In this document: piece after piece, positions 7,406 through 14,395 of the stretch
Layout of the letters: the number at the start of each line of letters is the position of its first letter
Position numbering within the stretch: the stretch's first letter is position 1
Source of the DNA: Clostridia bacterium
GTDB lineage: Bacteria > Bacillota > Clostridia > Oscillospirales > CAG-382
Direction: 5' to 3'
DNA: 36,146 nt
NCBI GenBank assembly: GCA_017625615.1
Contig: JAGAKP010000074.1
Location: forward strand, 1-36,146
Made by a program: the position numbers and the translations under genes
Notes under the pieces: model-generated
What the model saw: the letters and a program-made list of their open reading frames with translations, nothing else
Database searches by the model: none
What the model was told of the DNA's origin: nothing

Positions 7406-8317
7406 GTGAAAACAAAAGTGCTTGCCCTTATTGAGGCTTTGGAAAAGGATAACCCCGGTGCGGAGGCGGTATCTCTCTACCAAAACGGAGAAACCCTTTT
7501 GACACACCGCTTCGTTCCCCGCAAGGAAAGACAAATATATTCGCATACGAAAAGCTTCGTTGCTACCCTTGCGGGCATCGCCATCGACGAGGGAAAATTA
7601 AGTCTTGACCAAAAAATCGCAGAGCTTTTCCCCGAATACGAACACGTCGTAACCGACCGCGAGGTAAAAAACATTACCCTTGAGCATTTACTCACAATGT
7701 CATCGGGCTTTGGCGGCTCCTTTCTTATGGGCGCAAACCGCCGTAACGGCGAGGGCATGCCCGATTATATGGCGTATATGCTTTCAAAGCCTCTTAAATA
7801 CCGGTCGGGCACTAAATTCTGCTATTCCAACGCCGATACCCATTTGGTCAGCCGTGCGGTTGAAAAAGCAGTTGGCGAGCCGTTGCAAAAATACGCCTAC
7901 CGCAAGCTGTTTTCCCCTCTCGGCATAGGTATGCCCAACTGGGCAACCGATCCCGACGGAGTACCCTTCGGCGGAAGCGGTCTGTATCTCGATATAGAGG
8001 ATATGATGAAATTGGGTATTCTCTATCTCAACGGCGGAAAATGGCAGGAAGAGCAGATCGTTTCGTCAGATTGGGTAAAGCAAGCATCCTCCGCTCATAT
8101 CTCCACAGGCTACGGCGGGGAATGGTCAAACAGCTACGGCTATCAGTTCTGGATAGTGGACAGCAGGGAAGGCGTATACCGTGCCGACGGCGCCTACGGA
8201 CAGTATTCCATCGTATTCCCCGAAGAAAACGCCGTCCTTTCCACCCAATGCTCGGAATACAACAATACCGAAAAATTCGCGCTTATGCTCCGCGAATACG
8301 TGGTGGACAATATATGA
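7406..8317 (+). CDS. Cytoplasmic serine hydrolase, class C beta-lactamase fold
   Basis: The chosen start is GTG at 7406, 9 bases after AAGGTGG at 7390-7396; no ATG fits. The 303-aa protein shows the three active-site motifs of the COG1680 (AmpC/EstB-like) family: SHTK at 46-49 (nucleophile Ser46), YSN at 140-142, and DGAYGQ at about 261-266 in place of KTG/HxG. There is no signal peptide, unlike true periplasmic or secreted beta-lactamases, which favours an intracellular esterase or peptidase. Its TGA overlaps the ATG of the next gene (ATGA), implying translational coupling. The substrate is unknown. Confidence 0.85.
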   Translation: MKTKVLALIEALEKDNPGAEAVSLYQNGETLLTHRFVPRKERQIYSHTKSFVATLAGIAIDEGKLSLDQKIAELFPEYEHVVTDREVKNITLEHLLTMSSGFGGSFLMGANRRNGEGMPDYMAYMLSKPLKYRSGTKFCYSNADTHLVSRAVEKAVGEPLQKYAYRKLFSPLGIGMPNWATDPDGVPFGGSGLYLDIEDMMKLGILYLNGGKWQEEQIVSSDWVKQASSAHISTGYGGEWSNSYGYQFWIVDSREGVYRADGAYGQYSIVFPEENAVLSTQCSEYNNTEKFALMLREYVVDNI

Positions 8318-9198
8318 AGCCCTATTCACCCAAATATTATAAAAGCTTTAAATGCAAAGCGGATAAATGCACCCATAGCTGCTGCGTGGGCTGGGAAATA
8401 GATATAGACGAGGACACCCTCTCGCTGTACCGCGCCCTTGACGGCGGCTACGGAGAGGAAGTAAAAAGCAGCATCTCTTATGAGGATATGCCTCACTTTA
8501 AGCTTTTGTCCGATGAAAGATGCCCCCATCTTGACGAAAAGGGCTTGTGCAGGATAATTCTCAGCCTCGGCGAGGATCATCTGTGCCACATCTGCCGCGA
8601 GCATCCTCGGTTTTATAATTACGCAGGCGACCGCACCGAGGCAGGTCTCGGTATGGCGTGCGAGGAAGCCTGCCGTATAATACTTTCTTCTGATGATTAC
8701 GGCGTGGAAGGCGGCTCCGCGCCTCTTCCCGAGACCGTCCGTATCCGAGAGGGGATATACTCGCTTATTTCGGATACCTCTCTGCCCTATGCCGCAAGGC
8801 TGGAGACGGTTTACTCCCGATACGGCGTTTGGCCGTCTGTTATTTCCGACGTGCGCTGGAAAAATCTTCTTTCCTCTCTGGAATATATGGACCCTTCTCA
8901 TAAAGACGCCTTCTCGTGCTATTCGTCGGCTGTTGTTCCTATGCCGGAGTATGAGGACGTCCTGCGCCGCGCCCTTGCTTATTTTATTTACAGACACTGC
9001 ACCGAAGCGTTTACCGCCGAGGAATACCGAGCCTGCCTTGGTTTTTGTCTGTTTTGCGAACGGCTTTTCGCATCGTTGCTGTATGCGGAAAAGCCCGAAG
9101 CCGATGAGGATATCATCCGTATCGCCCGCACCCTTTCCGAGGAAATAGAATATTCCGAGGACAACACGGATACCGTAAAAAGCATATTTTATTCTTAA
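8314..9198 (+). CDS. FliB-like cysteine-cluster protein (lysine-N-methylase family)
   Basis: This 294-aa protein starts at the ATG inside the ATGA overlap with the hydrolase. It carries a dense N-terminal cysteine set (C14, C19, C23, C24, C70, C79, C91, C94, C116, C120) in the pattern CKADKCTHSCCVGW … CPHLDEKGLCRI … CHICREHPRFY. This matches proteins annotated as flagellin lysine-N-methylase (FliB), with the CxxxCxxCC zinc- or Fe-S-cluster motif. The C-terminal half is helical and variable. FliB methylates lysines in flagellin, but no flagellar gene occurs in this window and many Clostridia carry several paralogues, so the target is uncertain. Confidence 0.8.
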   Translation: MKPYSPKYYKSFKCKADKCTHSCCVGWEIDIDEDTLSLYRALDGGYGEEVKSSISYEDMPHFKLLSDERCPHLDEKGLCRIILSLGEDHLCHICREHPRFYNYAGDRTEAGLGMACEEACRIILSSDDYGVEGGSAPLPETVRIREGIYSLISDTSLPYAARLETVYSRYGVWPSVISDVRWKNLLSSLEYMDPSHKDAFSCYSSAVVPMPEYEDVLRRALAYFIYRHCTEAFTAEEYRACLGFCLFCERLFASLLYAEKPEADEDIIRIARTLSEEIEYSEDNTDTVKSIFYS

Positions 9199-9204
9199 AG
9201 CCAA

Positions 9205-9237
9205 ACACCGCCGAAAAAAACGGCGGTGTATGTTTTT
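9205..9237. terminator. Terminator after the FliB-like gene
   Basis: A 9-bp perfect stem (ACACCGCCG at 9205-9213 with CGGCGGTGT at 9221-9229) and A7 loop are followed by TGTTTTT. It lies between convergent genes and may work in both directions. Confidence 0.8.
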
Positions 9238-9241
9238 ATTG

Positions 9242-9281
9242 TCGGGGTCTCCACGAAGCCGTAAGGCTTCGCGGGGTGATT
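9242..9281 (+). repeat. Palindromic repeat, copy B
   Basis: This 40-bp element has flanks TCGGGGTCTCC and GGGGTGATT and the GTAA loop (9261-9264) of copy A. The stem differs by compensating changes (CGAAGCC / GGCTTCG), with one unpaired A-C position. It sits directly behind a terminator. Confidence 0.8.
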
Positions 9282-9287
9282 GTGAAA

Positions 9288-11102
9288 TTATTTAAGCTCT
9301 GCGGCGTGAATAACGCTGCCGTATGAGCAGGCAACGAGAAGATAATCAAGAGTTATCTGCTTTACGCTGTGGGCGGGAACGGTAATTTCGTATGTGTAGT
9401 TGCTGAAAACGCCGCTGTTTTCGCCGAGTCCCGCGGTGTAGGAGGCTTCAAGCACCTCTCCGCTTTCACCGTCTCGCACGAGTATCGCCAGCGTTCCGTG
9501 GTCGCGGAGATGAAGAACTACCGTGCGGTCGGTGTCGCCTTGATTTATCAGGGTGAAATGGTCCTGATATTCTATCATCCAGTTTGCGGTGTTTGCGGGC
9601 TGTCCGCCGCCGTCCGCGTGCTCGTTATCAATAACTATCTTTTTTCCGTTCTGATCGTGCCAGATAAACTCCACCATATCCATTCCCACCGCGCGGTGAT
9701 CGTTCTGGGGATTAAGGTGCGTCATCCAGCTCGTGGTGTTATTCACATGGGGGAAGCTGTTGTACTTATTGAAAGCGGGCGCAGAGGAGGGGATATAGTT
9801 GGAATAATAGTTGGTGTAGGTTACGGGAAGCATACCTGCCTTGTCGTCATCGCCGAAGGTCCATTCCATATAGTTGTCGATAACGCCGTGATGGTTTCCT
9901 GTTCCCGAATACTGCTGTGCATATCCCGCCGCAACGTAGCCCAGCGCCTTGGGCTCCGCCTGGACCTGAGAAGCGTTGGTGTAGCAGTACATAGTACCCG
10001 TTACCTCGCCGCCCGTTACGGTAAACTTTACGTTACCGTTGGCACAGCGGATGGGGTTTACGTGGCGGTTTGCGGAATTATCCACGTTTATGTTTCTGTA
10101 AGCGTCAGCACTGGTTCCGCCTATTACCCAGAAATACTCGCCTGCGGGCAGACGGTAGGTAGTGGGCTGATATATTCTCGGCTCGTAATTTTTGTAAGCG
10201 TAGTCGAGACCGGAGTATTTGCTCGTAATACTGCCGTTTTCGTTGAGGTAATCCGCGGGAAGCTTGAATGAGGTATTGTAAAAATCATACCACGCAAGCT
10301 GACCGAACCACGTGCCCGTCCACTGATAACCTACGTTGGTAACGGTGATATATACGTCGTGGTCGGTGTTGTTTTTAAGCTGATATCCCAGATACGCGTT
10401 GCTTCCCGAATAATTTGCGTGCTCAAAGGTAACGTAAACGTCGCCCACAAGCCCTTCGTTGCGCATAAACGCCTTGCCCACGTGCTGTGCGGCAAACTGC
10501 TCGGGGTTGTTTGAGTATATATAAGTACCGCCCGCGCGCTTTATATAGTTTACCTCTGCGGCAACCAGCTCGTCGTTGCCGTAAACGTCGTATTCGATGG
10601 GAGCGTTGTTTTCGGGAATATCGTAGGGTAGGGTAATTACGTGGTTGTCCGCAGTAACGGTGATCTTGAAGTCCGCCTTCGCCTCCGCCTTTACCGTAAG
10701 AGTATATACGCCGTCCTCGTTAAGGGCTACGTTAAGCCCGTCCATTCCCTCGGCAATTACCGTTTCCTCTTGGGTCAAGGTAATTCCCGTAACACCCTCG
10801 CCCTCAATGGTATAGGTATCGGTGTATGGCGCGTATACTTTATATGAGCGCGTTCCCGTTTCGTCAACGAAATCGTCAATGCTTGAAATTCTGAAGGCTC
10901 CGTGCTCGTTGGTATCGGGAACGTAGGGCTCCTCTATCACCTCGGATTCATCGTTTCCCTTACTTGTTTCAGGCTTGGAGTATTCCTTTTCCTCGCTTTC
11001 CTCCCTTTTACTCACGTCGCTTACCTCCCCGCCGCCGTCGCAGGCGGAAAGGACAAGGATGAGCATTAAAAATAACAAAACCAAAGCCGTATAACGTTTC
11101 AT
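9288..11102 (-). CDS. Large lipoprotein of unknown function
   Basis: This encodes 604 aa with a clear lipoprotein signal peptide ending LSAC (Cys21). An acidic Ser/Glu/Lys linker (about 25-60) is followed by a long beta-rich extracellular region. An early segment (about 70-150) reads like a small Ig-like/carbohydrate-binding beta sandwich (YKVYAPYTDTYTIEGEGVTG…DGVYTLTVKAEAKADFKITV). The main part is rich in Tyr, Asn and Trp (MEWTFGDDDK, YTNYYSNYIPSSAPAFNKYN, WMTHLNPQNDHRAVGMDMV) and ends in another beta stretch. I do not recognise the family. It is likely a surface-exposed binding or hydrolytic protein; no catalytic signature is obvious. GGAG lies 5-8 bases upstream of the ATG. Confidence 0.8.
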   Translation of the reverse strand: MKRYTALVLLFLMLILVLSACDGGGEVSDVSKREESEEKEYSKPETSKGNDESEVIEEPYVPDTNEHGAFRISSIDDFVDETGTRSYKVYAPYTDTYTIEGEGVTGITLTQEETVIAEGMDGLNVALNEDGVYTLTVKAEAKADFKITVTADNHVITLPYDIPENNAPIEYDVYGNDELVAAEVNYIKRAGGTYIYSNNPEQFAAQHVGKAFMRNEGLVGDVYVTFEHANYSGSNAYLGYQLKNNTDHDVYITVTNVGYQWTGTWFGQLAWYDFYNTSFKLPADYLNENGSITSKYSGLDYAYKNYEPRIYQPTTYRLPAGEYFWVIGGTSADAYRNINVDNSANRHVNPIRCANGNVKFTVTGGEVTGTMYCYTNASQVQAEPKALGYVAAGYAQQYSGTGNHHGVIDNYMEWTFGDDDKAGMLPVTYTNYYSNYIPSSAPAFNKYNSFPHVNNTTSWMTHLNPQNDHRAVGMDMVEFIWHDQNGKKIVIDNEHADGGGQPANTANWMIEYQDHFTLINQGDTDRTVVLHLRDHGTLAILVRDGESGEVLEASYTAGLGENSGVFSNYTYEITVPAHSVKQITLDYLLVACSYGSVIHAAELK

Positions 11103-11131
11103 GGCAGTTCTCCTTTTGTGTCGTTTTGCAC

Positions 11132-11137
11132 ATTATA
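11132..11137 (-). promoter_or_regulatory. Proximal -10 element of the 604-aa lipoprotein gene
   Basis: A perfect TATAAT on the minus strand lies in an AT-rich tract 30 bases before the start codon. A matching -35 at normal spacing is poor, so this may be an AT-driven secondary promoter to the better one at 11210-11238. Confidence 0.4.
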
Positions 11138-11177
11138 ATATATAAATGTAAAGAAGTTGTAAAATGAAGAAAAATTC

Positions 11178-11205
11178 GTGCAGGTTTGTAATTACCAACC
11201 TGCAC
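11178..11205 (-). terminator. Hairpin with U-rich tail between two minus-strand genes
   Basis: Nine-bp arms GTGCAGGTT / AACCTGCAC (11178-11186, 11197-11205) are followed on the minus strand by GAATTTTTCTTCATTTT. It could terminate the upstream TPR-DUF1963 transcript or attenuate the promoter at 11210-11238, whose start site falls in its first arm. Confidence 0.55.
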
Positions 11206-11209
11206 TTTA

Positions 11210-11238
11210 AGTATACACGTAGCTTTGTACTTTGTCAA
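11210..11238 (-). promoter_or_regulatory. Near-consensus promoter upstream of the hairpin
   Basis: On the minus strand, TTGACA (plus 11233-11238) and TATACT (plus 11210-11215) are 17 bp apart. The predicted +1 is at about 11203, inside the hairpin that precedes the lipoprotein gene. Confidence 0.65.
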
Positions 11239-11259
11239 TACCCGAAAAGCAGCGCCCTT

Positions 11260-12867
11260 TTAGTGGCAATCCCACCAATACAGTATTTCCGAAAAATCCT
11301 TGTTCTTTAAATTTTCGGCAGGAATAAAGAACTGTATAGCACCCTCGTCGCCTATAACTATCTTTTCGCCCTCTTGGTTGCGGTGTGTGGATATCTGCAA
11401 AAGCAGGGTGTCGAATTTCTTGTACTCGTCGTTTTCGCGGGGATCGTATTGTGCAAACATCGGAGTGCCGTATAAGTGATGTCCCACGTTGACAAATCTT
11501 TCGGTTATTTCTTCTTGGATATCCTCGTCCAGCTCCTGCCATTCGGGCGCGCCTGACCGCTTCAGATGCTTGTTCATCGTATCCTCAAAGCGGTAGTCGC
11601 AGAAATTCATTGCGCAGGTATCGGCAACGAAAGCGATGTTGTAGCATCCCTTTACGGGGAAAAAGTCACTATGTTCAGGTTCACTGCCGATTTTCAGGTC
11701 TTGCGTTTGGGTGTATATAACTCGAAAATCCTTTTGCTCGGCAGGGAAATTGAAATCCGCGCCGTACGTTCTGTTGTCTGCAATGTAGAACAAAAGCCAA
11801 CCGCTTTCGGGGAAGTTTGCAAGACCGCGCACTTCCGTGCAGTCTATGGCGCAAAGTAATCTCATTTCGTTGCCGTTGCTGTCGTGGGGAACGTCGCCCA
11901 GTGAAGCACCGCCGATACGGCTGTGTGTCTCGTCATTTAAAATTCCTATGCGCATATAAGGTAGCGCGGTTTCGCGGTAAAATCCGTTGCAGGCGTTTTC
12001 GATTTCGGTAGGGACGGGAACGAAGCTTTCCTTTGCCACTCTGCCTGCCAGCGCCTTTTGAAGCGCATTCTGCAGTATTTCCGCATCAGCTCCCGCGGAA
12101 ATGGCAAGATCGTAGTATTTTTTGCTTTCCTCATCCTTGCCCCATGCGGCGTAGGCTAAGCAGATCAAATCCAATGATTGACGAAGCTGCTTTATCTCGT
12201 ACGCCTTTGAGGCGAGCTCTACTGCCTGCCCGTAATCCCCCATCTGGAAGTATGCAAATCCCATATTATGGTACGCGGAAGAATTTTTCGGGTCTATGTC
12301 AATCGCGTTGCGGTAGCATGTTACGGCATCCTTGTTCAATCCCTTGCTTTTGTAGACAGAACCGAGGTTTGACCATATAACGCTGCGCTTGCCATCGTAC
12401 TTCAAAACCGTTTTGTACGCCTCCAACGCCGCTTCTCGGTTTGCCGTTCGCTCATACATAAGTCCCAAGAACGTGTATACCGCGGCGTAATCGTTGGGCT
12501 TACTGCATTTCGAAATGAGCTTTTGAAGTATATCTATTCCTTTAGTATATCTGTCGGAGTTGAAGCAGCTAATAGCCTCCATTAAAAGCTTTTTTTCCTT
12601 TTTTTGCTCGTTTCTTGCAAAGGCACCGCTGATATGTTCTTTATATTCCTTTTCGTACAGGGCGTACAGCCTCTTGTTTCCGCCTCCTGCCGCAGAATAA
12701 ACTCTTGCTGCCGCAAGTATCAGTCCTGCCAAGGGAACGGCGCACCGTATCATCAACCTTGATGAAAATCCGTTCGTCACCACTTCCCATATCGCCAGCC
12801 CGATTATAGCGGCTGCCGCCAGTATGAGTACGACTAAAAATATCCTTGCTTTTTTCTTTTGGTTCAT
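11260..12867 (-). CDS. Membrane-anchored TPR protein with a DUF1963 (YwqG-like) domain
   Basis: This 535-aa protein starts with two closely spaced membrane helices (about residues 9-31 and 37-56). A helical region of four or five TPR units follows (about 95-280; for example AAVYTFLGLMYERTANREAALEAYKTVLKYD and SSAYHNMGFAYFQMGDYGQAVELASKAYEI). The C-terminal part (about 300-535) is a DUF1963/YwqG-like domain, recognised by SRIGGASLGDVP, FPESGWLLFYIADN, GTPMFAQYDPR, LLLQISTH and the end GDEGAIQFFIPAENLKNKDFSEILYWWDCH. YwqG domains are found near toxin-immunity loci, but their biochemistry is not established. The tail should face the cytoplasm. The start codon lies within an 11-bp inverted repeat. 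Confidence 0.8.
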   Translation of the reverse strand: MNQKKKARIFLVVLILAAAAIIGLAIWEVVTNGFSSRLMIRCAVPLAGLILAAARVYSAAGGGNKRLYALYEKEYKEHISGAFARNEQKKEKKLLMEAISCFNSDRYTKGIDILQKLISKCSKPNDYAAVYTFLGLMYERTANREAALEAYKTVLKYDGKRSVIWSNLGSVYKSKGLNKDAVTCYRNAIDIDPKNSSAYHNMGFAYFQMGDYGQAVELASKAYEIKQLRQSLDLICLAYAAWGKDEESKKYYDLAISAGADAEILQNALQKALAGRVAKESFVPVPTEIENACNGFYRETALPYMRIGILNDETHSRIGGASLGDVPHDSNGNEMRLLCAIDCTEVRGLANFPESGWLLFYIADNRTYGADFNFPAEQKDFRVIYTQTQDLKIGSEPEHSDFFPVKGCYNIAFVADTCAMNFCDYRFEDTMNKHLKRSGAPEWQELDEDIQEEITERFVNVGHHLYGTPMFAQYDPRENDEYKKFDTLLLQISTHRNQEGEKIVIGDEGAIQFFIPAENLKNKDFSEILYWWDCH

Positions 12868-12919
12868 ATCAGCTTCTCCTAATTATTGTTTGTAACAATG
12901 ATAACATACTGATATGAAC
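12862..12919 (-). promoter_or_regulatory. Nested inverted repeats covering the start of the TPR-DUF1963 gene
   Basis: A perfect 11-bp inverted repeat has arms at 12862-12872 (GTTCATATCAG, containing the start codon) and 12909-12919. Between them lies a second one, ATTGTT-TGT-AACAAT at 12885-12899. It could be an mRNA structure hiding the start codon and RBS, or a two-site operator around a weak TATCAT -10 at plus 12898-12903. Confidence 0.6.
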
Positions 12920-12968
12920 AAATTATTAACAAAAATACATTTATGCCCCACTGAACCGCCAAGCGTGC

Positions 12969-12996
12969 TTGACAAAGAGTTTATTTCCTATATAAT
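12969..12996 (+). promoter_or_regulatory. Promoter of the DUF4855-like gene
   Basis: TTGACA (12969-12974) and TATAAT (12991-12996) are both perfect hexamers with a 16-bp spacer. The leader is about 30 bases. Confidence 0.8.
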
Positions 12997-13034
12997 GTAT
13001 ATACCTTAATTCACGGAAAGGATGAAAAACGTTT

Positions 13035-14072
13035 ATGAAAAAAGGCGTGCTTCTTTACACCTGCTATAACGGATATAACAATACCAAATACCACACTCCC
13101 ACGGACGCGGAGCTTGAAAAGCTGCTTACCGTAACAGACGAGATACTTTTTATTCCCATAACCACCTATAACCGCTTTACGGACAAGGACGGTAACGATT
13201 ACGAGGTGCTGTCCCACGAGATCATAGATAATATGACCGCGGACATGGTCGGCGATCCTAACCGCTTTGAAATTATCAAGGGCGAATACCACGCCACCGC
13301 AGATCACCGCCTGCCCGCCAACTACCACGTGAAGGATTACGTTGCGGACGCTGTTTCCCTCGCCAAACGCATCGTCGCTATCAACGGCAAAGCAAAGCTG
13401 TGGTTCTCCGTGCCCTCTGCGGAAAACTTCCACGCCCTTACCCATCTCTTTGCACCCGCTTGGGCAGATACGGTGGATATGATCAAAAACGCCCTTCCCG
13501 AGGAAATATGGAATAATAACCTTCAGGGCATATACTATGCAGGGGAGGATATAGTCACCTCGGGCTACACTCGGTTCGATAACGGCGCTCCCAAAGAAAA
13601 CTTCAACAACCCCATCGTATACTCCATGCGCGTGGTTTCCGATAAGGTTCACTCCTACGGCAAAAAGATGCTGTGGATCCCTTATTACCACGAAGCCGCC
13701 CCCTCTTCCAAAAATCTCGGTCACGTGGTAAACCTTACGGATATTTTCGATTACGTTATAATCCAGCCCTCCTTCTTCTTTAACCCCGCCCGTACCGAGG
13801 AGATCGGTATCGTCAGCGAATGCGTCGAAAAGCAGGCGGTGGTGGATATAAAGGGCAATATCATCGGCGGCAAAAAGACCTCCCGTACCGAGATCGGCTT
13901 TGAAATGGAGATAGACCATCAGTTCTACGAATCCGACGCCTACGTTGAAAGATACTACGCCTACGAAAAAGGCTTCGGTTCCTTCGTCGGTGTGCGTCCC
14001 ACCGCCTATTACGCCGGCACACCTCAGACTTTACTTAAGAGCGCGGATATTATTTCACGGTTTTTTGAATAA
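13035..14072 (+). CDS. DUF4855-like protein, probable TIM-barrel
   Basis: This 345-aa protein has no signal peptide. The segment KMLWIPYYHEAAPSSKNLGH (about 211-230) followed by FDYVIIQPSFFFNP (238-251) and the late GFEMEIDHQFY … YVERYYAYEKGFG match the DUF4855 family, which is thought to have a glycoside-hydrolase-like barrel. Acidic residues at strand ends (GIYYAGEDI 165-173) are where catalytic residues would sit, but activity is unproven. The start is ATG 13035; the nearest purine-rich site, AAGGAT, is 12 bases upstream, a longer spacing than usual. The gene stands alone with its own strong promoter. Confidence 0.72.
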   Translation: MKKGVLLYTCYNGYNNTKYHTPTDAELEKLLTVTDEILFIPITTYNRFTDKDGNDYEVLSHEIIDNMTADMVGDPNRFEIIKGEYHATADHRLPANYHVKDYVADAVSLAKRIVAINGKAKLWFSVPSAENFHALTHLFAPAWADTVDMIKNALPEEIWNNNLQGIYYAGEDIVTSGYTRFDNGAPKENFNNPIVYSMRVVSDKVHSYGKKMLWIPYYHEAAPSSKNLGHVVNLTDIFDYVIIQPSFFFNPARTEEIGIVSECVEKQAVVDIKGNIIGGKKTSRTEIGFEMEIDHQFYESDAYVERYYAYEKGFGSFVGVRPTAYYAGTPQTLLKSADIISRFFE

Positions 14073-14234
14073 ATAATTATAATATCCTTCGCTTCCCGTC
14101 CTGCTTTTACTCTTTTATTTGGAAAAAAACGGTCGATTTTTTATGTTTTTTGCACAAAAAGAAGCGTTGTACCCAAAAAATATGGGTTTTATTAACGGAA
14201 AAGTTGTAAAATATCATAAATTCTCACAAAAAAA
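14073..14234. other. Intergenic region before the peptide importer operon
   Basis: No gene is seen. The region is AT-rich; a small hairpin at 14171-14187 (ACCCA / TGGGT) followed by TTTATT may be a weak terminator for the DUF4855-like gene. Confidence 0.4.
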
Positions 14235-14384
14235 TTGACAGATGAAAATAAATGTGTTATAATCACACCGAATAGATTCTTATAGTAAGAAACGTATATG
14301 CTATAGGCAGCTTTCTTCGGTCAGGTTGCTTGTAACATATTCGTTCCTTCATAAGAACTATCATAAAAAAACAAACACAAGGAG
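14235..14384 (+). promoter_or_regulatory. Consensus promoter and long leader of the peptide importer operon
   Basis: TTGACA (14235-14240) and TATAAT (14258-14263) are 17 bp apart, a full consensus pair. Transcription would start near 14270, leaving an untranslated leader of about 125 bases before ATG 14396, with AAGGAG at 14379-14384. I recognise no riboswitch class in the leader. Confidence 0.8.
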
Positions 14385-14395
14385 AAACTACAAAG

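Noticed and set aside
9369-10271. A 300-residue plus-strand frame opposite the 604-aa lipoprotein gene
   Set aside because: The minus strand has a lipoprotein signal peptide, RBS and promoter; the plus-strand product shows no coherent fold and no ribosome site.
14270-14378. Riboswitch in the leader of the peptide importer operon
   Set aside because: The leader is long enough, but I could not find the conserved core of any riboswitch class I know, nor a terminator/antiterminator pair.
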